The notes under the pieces were generated by a model. The model searched no databases. It was not told where the DNA came from and was given only the letters and a program-made list of their open reading frames with translations. From Psychroflexus montanilacus (GTDB taxonomy: Bacteria; Bacteroidota; Bacteroidia; Flavobacteriales; Flavobacteriaceae): 64,000 nucleotides of DNA. Positions 60,126 through 64,000 of the stretch are shown here, piece after piece. Location of the stretch: positions 124,001 through 188,000 of the forward strand of contig NZ_JAIQZC010000004.1 of NCBI RefSeq assembly GCF_020164535.1, given 5' to 3'. A program made the translations under genes and the position numbers. Within the stretch, counting starts at the first letter, position 1; each line of letters opens with the position of its first letter.

Positions 60126-62417
60126 ATGAAGAGGCTTTTATTTTTATTTTTTTTGTTTCCGTGTCTTCTCATAGGCCAAAACTTTTCTGAACGTTGGAAT
60201 GGTTATTTTTCCTACTATAATATTACAGATCTAGATGAAAGCCAAAACAAAATCTATGCTGCAGCAGAAAACGCCTATTTTGTTTACGATATCCCTTCTC
60301 AGACTTTAGAGACAGTAACCTCAATTCAAGGCTTATCTGGTAATCAAATTTCTAAGATTTACCACTCAGAAACCTACGGACTTACTAGTATAGGCTATGA
60401 AAATGGTTTACTTCAAATTGTAATGGATAACAATCAAAACATATTTACGGTTGTTGACATTAGGGATAAAATTTCAATATCTCCCAATAACAAGAGAATC
60501 AACGATTTTTTCGAATTTGAGGGGATCCTCTACATCTCTACAGATTTTGGAGTAGCTGAATATAATTTGGAAAATCTAGAGTTCGAAGATTCCTTTTTTG
60601 TTGGAGCTAATGGAAATCAAATTCAAATCAACCAAATAACAATATTAGATAGAAAAATATATGCAGCTTCAACTACTGAAGGTATTAAAACAGCCGATGT
60701 AGATAATCCAAACCTCATTGATTTTCGGAATTGGCAAACGGAATATAGTGGAAACTGGAAAGGAGTGCTAACGTTTTCCAATAGTATATTTGGATTAAGA
60801 AATAACAACAGCATTTTCAGATTAGAAAATGGTAATTCGTCTGTTTTTGAAGCAATAGGGTCCAATGTAACAGGGTTTAATGTGAGCGGTGATCGACTTG
60901 TTATCACGGCTGTCAACCAAGTCTTAGCTTACAATCCAGAGTTAAATTTAGACGTATTCATCAACAAACTTCAAGATGTAGAATTCAACGTAAACACTTC
61001 GGTTGCCAGCAATGGAGTATATTATTTGGGACATGCAACTCTAGGTTTATTGAGTTTGGAATCTGAATCCACTCAGACGTTTTCAGAAGTAAGTCCAGAG
61101 GGGCCTTTATTAAATCGAATTTTCAGTCTTGAGGCTACACCTACAGATTTGTGGGTCACTTTTGGAGAATACAATCAATTCTATAACCCGTTCCCAATAA
61201 ATATAAGAGGTTTGAGCAGGCTTTCTGAGGAAGGATGGATCAATATAGAGCCAGAGAGTCTTGGAAATGCTGCAGAGCTATCGCACGTAACAGTTGACCC
61301 TCAAAATCCAAATCGTATTTTTGTAAGCAGTTTTTTTGATGGTCTGTTAGAAATCGAAAACAATGAGCTAATTCAGAAATATGATTCTTCAAACAGTATT
61401 ATTGAAGGCGTTCCTGAAAATATTAATGATAATCGTATTGGTTCCAGCGGATTCGATAGTCAAGGGAATTTATTTTTTTCAAACTCGCTCACAGAACATC
61501 AAATTAAAAGGCTAGGTGCAGACGGAAATTTTTCTCTCCCCGATACATCAGAAGGGACCTCAAATCCTACAGAAACTCACTCAGCAAAATTAGTTGTAGA
61601 CCAAAATAACAACGTGTTTTCTGGTACGCTTAGAAGTGGAATTATTGCATACAATAGCAGTACTAATACCTCGAGAGCCATCACGAGTAACGTTGATGGT
61701 GTAGATTTTCCAGATTCTTTTAACGTAAATCCAAACATAACCGCTTTGGAAATTGATCAGGATTCCAGGTTGTGGATTGGGACAGATGAAGGCTTACGCG
61801 TCATGTCTAATCCTTCTGCTATATTCGACCAGAGCCAATCTGTAAATGTTTCCTCAATTATCATTCAAGATGTGGATGGAGTAGCTCAGGAATTGCTATT
61901 TGAGCAATATATCACAGATATAACTACAGATGGCGCTAACAACAAATGGATTTCTACAGCAGATTCTGGTGTATTCCAAGTGTCGCCAAATGGTCAAGAA
62001 ATTTTAAACATATTTAATGAAAATAATTCACCGCTCCCTACCAATAGTGTGAGAACAGTAGCTGTAAATCAAGTGACAGGAGAAGTTTTTTTTGGAACTA
62101 CCAGCGGATTGCTTTCCTACTCTAGCCTTGTCACTTCTGGAAATGAAAACCTAGAAAACTTACGAGCATTTCCAAATCCTGTAAGGCCAAATTATAATGG
62201 GCTTGTAACCATTGATGGTCTCATTGATGGCGCAAACGTCAAAATAACCGATGTAACTGGAAATTTGGTTTTTGAAGAATTTGCCAATGGCGGTACACTA
62301 CAATGGGATACCAGAGCCTTTGGAAGACATAAAGTTGCTTCGGGGGTTTATTTTATAGTAGTTACTGGTGAAGATCAAATTGAGACCAAAGTTGGTAAAA
62401 TCATGATTATCCGCTGA
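60126..62417 (+). CDS. porZ: PorZ-like type IX secretion protein, 763 aa
   Basis: Signal peptide (MKRLLFLFFLFPCLLIGQ), then two beta-propeller regions made of two-component-regulator-like repeats (for example KIYHSETYGLTSIGYENGLLQIV, LWIGTDEGLRVMS, KWISTADSGVFQVS, VFFGTTSGLLSYS) and a C-terminal type A sorting domain of about 85 residues (FPNPVRPNYNGLVTIDG, then VKITDVTGNLVFEE, GVYFIVV, GKIMIIR). This matches PorZ, a surface component of the type IX secretion attachment complex that delivers anionic lipopolysaccharide to sorted cargo in Porphyromonas. Its stop overlaps the recO start by one base. Confidence 0.85.
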   Translation: MKRLLFLFFLFPCLLIGQNFSERWNGYFSYYNITDLDESQNKIYAAAENAYFVYDIPSQTLETVTSIQGLSGNQISKIYHSETYGLTSIGYENGLLQIVMDNNQNIFTVVDIRDKISISPNNKRINDFFEFEGILYISTDFGVAEYNLENLEFEDSFFVGANGNQIQINQITILDRKIYAASTTEGIKTADVDNPNLIDFRNWQTEYSGNWKGVLTFSNSIFGLRNNNSIFRLENGNSSVFEAIGSNVTGFNVSGDRLVITAVNQVLAYNPELNLDVFINKLQDVEFNVNTSVASNGVYYLGHATLGLLSLESESTQTFSEVSPEGPLLNRIFSLEATPTDLWVTFGEYNQFYNPFPINIRGLSRLSEEGWINIEPESLGNAAELSHVTVDPQNPNRIFVSSFFDGLLEIENNELIQKYDSSNSIIEGVPENINDNRIGSSGFDSQGNLFFSNSLTEHQIKRLGADGNFSLPDTSEGTSNPTETHSAKLVVDQNNNVFSGTLRSGIIAYNSSTNTSRAITSNVDGVDFPDSFNVNPNITALEIDQDSRLWIGTDEGLRVMSNPSAIFDQSQSVNVSSIIIQDVDGVAQELLFEQYITDITTDGANNKWISTADSGVFQVSPNGQEILNIFNENNSPLPTNSVRTVAVNQVTGEVFFGTTSGLLSYSSLVTSGNENLENLRAFPNPVRPNYNGLVTIDGLIDGANVKITDVTGNLVFEEFANGGTLQWDTRAFGRHKVASGVYFIVVTGEDQIETKVGKIMIIR

Positions 62418-63136
62418 TGCAAATCAAGACCAAAGCCATAGTTATTTCTACCATCAAATACTCGGAAGCAGATGTCATTGCGAAATGTTTCACTCAGGAA
62501 AAGGGCTTAGTTTCGTATATGTTGAAGGGCATCCGTAAATCCAAAAGAGGAAAACTAAGAATGTCGATGTTTCAACAACTCTCACTCTTGGAAATTGAAG
62601 CCTTTCATAAAGAAAATAAAAACCTTCAGTATCTAAAAGAAGTGAAAGTTTTTCACCCCTACCATAGCTTACAATCTAATGTCTACAAGTCTACAATGGT
62701 GATGTTTTTGGCAGAGGTCTTGAAAAGCTGTATACAAGAAGAAGAAAAAAATGAAGCTTTGTTTTATTTTCTTCAGGAGAGCTTTGTTTATCTTGATGAA
62801 ACAGATTCCATAAAAAATTTTCACCTGCATTTCATCGTCAAACTCACTCAACATTTAGGATTTTATCCAGATAGCCAGAGCATTGGTTTTCCTTTTTTTG
62901 ATATGCTGAATGGCGTGTTTCAACTGAAAGAATACAATTCTTATTCCTTTAATAATTCAAATTCTGAATTATTAAAGGAGTTGATGAAGTCTTTAGAGTA
63001 CAAAGAAGCTAATCAAATCAAGCTCAATCAGGAGCGAAGAAAAAGTTTTTTGGACTTTATGATGCTATACTATGAATTGCATCTGCAAGGCTTCAGAAAA
63101 CCGAAATCACTTGAAATCTTGCAGCAGATTTTTTAA
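62417..63136 (+). CDS. recO: DNA repair protein RecO
   Basis: RecFOR-pathway mediator that anneals ssDNA and loads RecA on SSB-coated DNA. The 239-residue product has the N-terminal OB fold (KTKAIVISTIKYSEADVIAKCFTQEKGLVSYMLKGIRKSK, seen as consecutive strands), the characteristic YLKEVKVFHPY segment, and a helical C-terminal domain. It ends KPKSLEILQQIF. The four-Cys zinc site of some RecO proteins is absent. The ATG overlaps the porZ stop (TGATG), so translation is coupled. Confidence 0.9.
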   Translation: MQIKTKAIVISTIKYSEADVIAKCFTQEKGLVSYMLKGIRKSKRGKLRMSMFQQLSLLEIEAFHKENKNLQYLKEVKVFHPYHSLQSNVYKSTMVMFLAEVLKSCIQEEEKNEALFYFLQESFVYLDETDSIKNFHLHFIVKLTQHLGFYPDSQSIGFPFFDMLNGVFQLKEYNSYSFNNSNSELLKELMKSLEYKEANQIKLNQERRKSFLDFMMLYYELHLQGFRKPKSLEILQQIF

Positions 63137-63137
63137 A

Positions 63138-63881
63138 CTACAAGCCTCTTTCCTTCTGAATTTGCTCGTAGGCTTCCTGTACTTTGTTAAATTTTTCTTG
63201 AGCCCCTTTTCGATAAACCTCATCCATATGCTGTAGTTTATCGGGATGAAATTTCTTAGCCATGGTACGGTAAGCTTTTTTTACCTCGGCATCACTAGCT
63301 GATTTTTCTATTTCCAAGATTTTATAAGCATCGTCTGCGGATTTAAAAAACATGGCTTTAATACTCTCAAAATCTGAATGAGCCACTCGAAGATTTTGAG
63401 AAATGTTAAGTAAAACCCTTAGCTCAGCTTCAGACACATGACCATCTGCATTGGAGATATTGAATAGAAAGTGTAGAATTTGAAGTCTAACTTCGTAGCG
63501 AACTCTAGGTCTCAAGTATTCACAGATGCGAGGTACTGAGATTTCTCTATTTTTAATAACTTCATTGAAGGTTTTAAAAGTGGCATTAGCTCTTTCTTTA
63601 CCATAAGCCTGTACAAAATACATTCTTACATAATCCATTTCCTGCTGGGTCACCTTACCATCAGCTTTTATGACTAAGGAGGATAAAGAAAGTAAATTAA
63701 GCTCAAAATCTCCAGGAGTAACCTGGTCCTGTTGGTCTTGAAAAATTTTGCCAAAGCTACCACCGCTAGTAGAAGATGAGCCTCTAAATATTCTATCAAG
63801 TATAGAGCCAATTAAGAACCCTATGATAGCACCACCAAAACGCATGTAAAAAAAGCCAAGAATGGCACCAATCCACTTCAA
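63138..63881 (-). CDS. TerB/DnaJ-domain protein, DjlA-like, 247 aa
   Basis: An N-terminal hydrophobic Gly-rich segment (WIGAILGFFYMRFGGAIIGFLIGSILD) anchors it in the membrane. A TerB-like helical domain follows (residues about 55-165, LLSLSSLVIKADGKVTQQEMDYVRMYF, FNISNADGHVSEAELRVLL), then a C-terminal J domain with HPD (KKFHPDKLQH). Layout equals DjlA, a membrane J-protein that stimulates DnaK. The start is taken as TTG 63881, because the conserved W-I-G start lies before the first ATG and a promoter box sits 19 bases upstream; ATG at codon 13 is the alternative. Convergent with recO. Confidence 0.87.
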   Translation of the reverse strand: MKWIGAILGFFYMRFGGAIIGFLIGSILDRIFRGSSSTSGGSFGKIFQDQQDQVTPGDFELNLLSLSSLVIKADGKVTQQEMDYVRMYFVQAYGKERANATFKTFNEVIKNREISVPRICEYLRPRVRYEVRLQILHFLFNISNADGHVSEAELRVLLNISQNLRVAHSDFESIKAMFFKSADDAYKILEIEKSASDAEVKKAYRTMAKKFHPDKLQHMDEVYRKGAQEKFNKVQEAYEQIQKERGL

Positions 63882-63899
63882 ATCAAATTATTTTGACTG

Positions 63900-63907
63900 C
63901 AAATATA
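63900..63907 (-). promoter_or_regulatory. -7 box for the TerB/DnaJ gene
   Basis: TATATTTG on the minus strand (plus CAAATATA) matches TAnnTTTG and lies 19 bases before the TTG start at 63881. Confidence 0.5.
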
Positions 63908-64000
63908 AAATCATAGTGTGGTAAAATTCAGAAAACGCAATCTTTTTAAGATAGATTAAACGATAGCCAACAGAAATGAAATCATTGTGTTAAGAACTGA

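Noticed and set aside
1-64000. CRISPR array
   Set aside because: No regularly spaced repeat-spacer series was seen; the only tight repeats are the four GTGGTCAAC copies and simple inverted repeats.

Overview
The window looks like the chromosome of a member of the Flavobacteriaceae (Bacteroidota). Supporting signs are low GC, promoter boxes of the Bacteroidota TAnnTTTG type, an ATP synthase operon atpB-E-F-H-A-G without atpD/atpC, parts of the gliding/type IX secretion machinery (SprE, PorZ with a secretion-type C-terminus), an Oar-like TonB-dependent receptor and a short flavobacterial-type Dxs. No rRNA, CRISPR array or complete insertion sequence was seen; there is one tRNA.

Bases 1 to about 24,650 form an accessory island, very AT-rich and full of nucleic-acid enzymes and orphan genes. 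In order it carries: the tail of an excisionase-like HTH protein; two orphan genes, one with HREDGPA repeats; a complete HaeIII-like restriction-modification operon (XRE regulator, m5C methyltransferase, endonuclease); a block of orphan genes; an OGG-type DNA glycosylase; a serine recombinase; a membrane coiled-coil protein; a Gabija-like pair (OLD/TOPRIM ATPase-nuclease plus a compact UvrD-like helicase); a degenerate methyltransferase fused to a specificity-like region and a HEPN-like domain, followed by a GIY-YIG nuclease; a two-gene unit made of a Cys-cluster protein and a membrane-anchored SF1 helicase with an inserted nuclease-like domain, zinc motif, TPRs and a WYL-like C-terminus; a 559-residue orphan; a small exported protein; and a tyrosine integrase beside tRNA-Arg(CCU). 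This reads as a defence island on an integrated element whose left end lies outside the window.

Bases 24,680 to 28,450 are the junction with the core: tRNA-Arg, a small outer-membrane barrel, a displaced 3' fragment of tadA, a small membrane protein, intact tadA and dxs. From 28,600 to 64,000 the content is core: a metallophosphoesterase and an AlbA_2 protein; an Oar-like receptor; an M23 endopeptidase lipoprotein; a long leftward series sprE, bactofilin, atpZ, a small membrane protein and atpBEFHAG; an ABC exporter; two secreted M14-type proteins, one with lost metal ligands; 3-hydroxyanthranilate dioxygenase and an ALDH7-type dehydrogenase; fabH-accB-accC; hemF; a Cys/Met PLP enzyme; an outer-membrane family protein; gdhA; porZ-recO; and a TerB/DnaJ protein.

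The best candidates for undescribed systems are the helicase-nuclease-TPR-WYL pair (16,280-20,680) and the pseudo-methyltransferase/HEPN plus GIY-YIG pair (12,946-16,031). A by-eye scan also found no GGCC anywhere in the island, while GGCC is frequent in the core; this fits the predicted specificity of the resident restriction system but needs an exact count.
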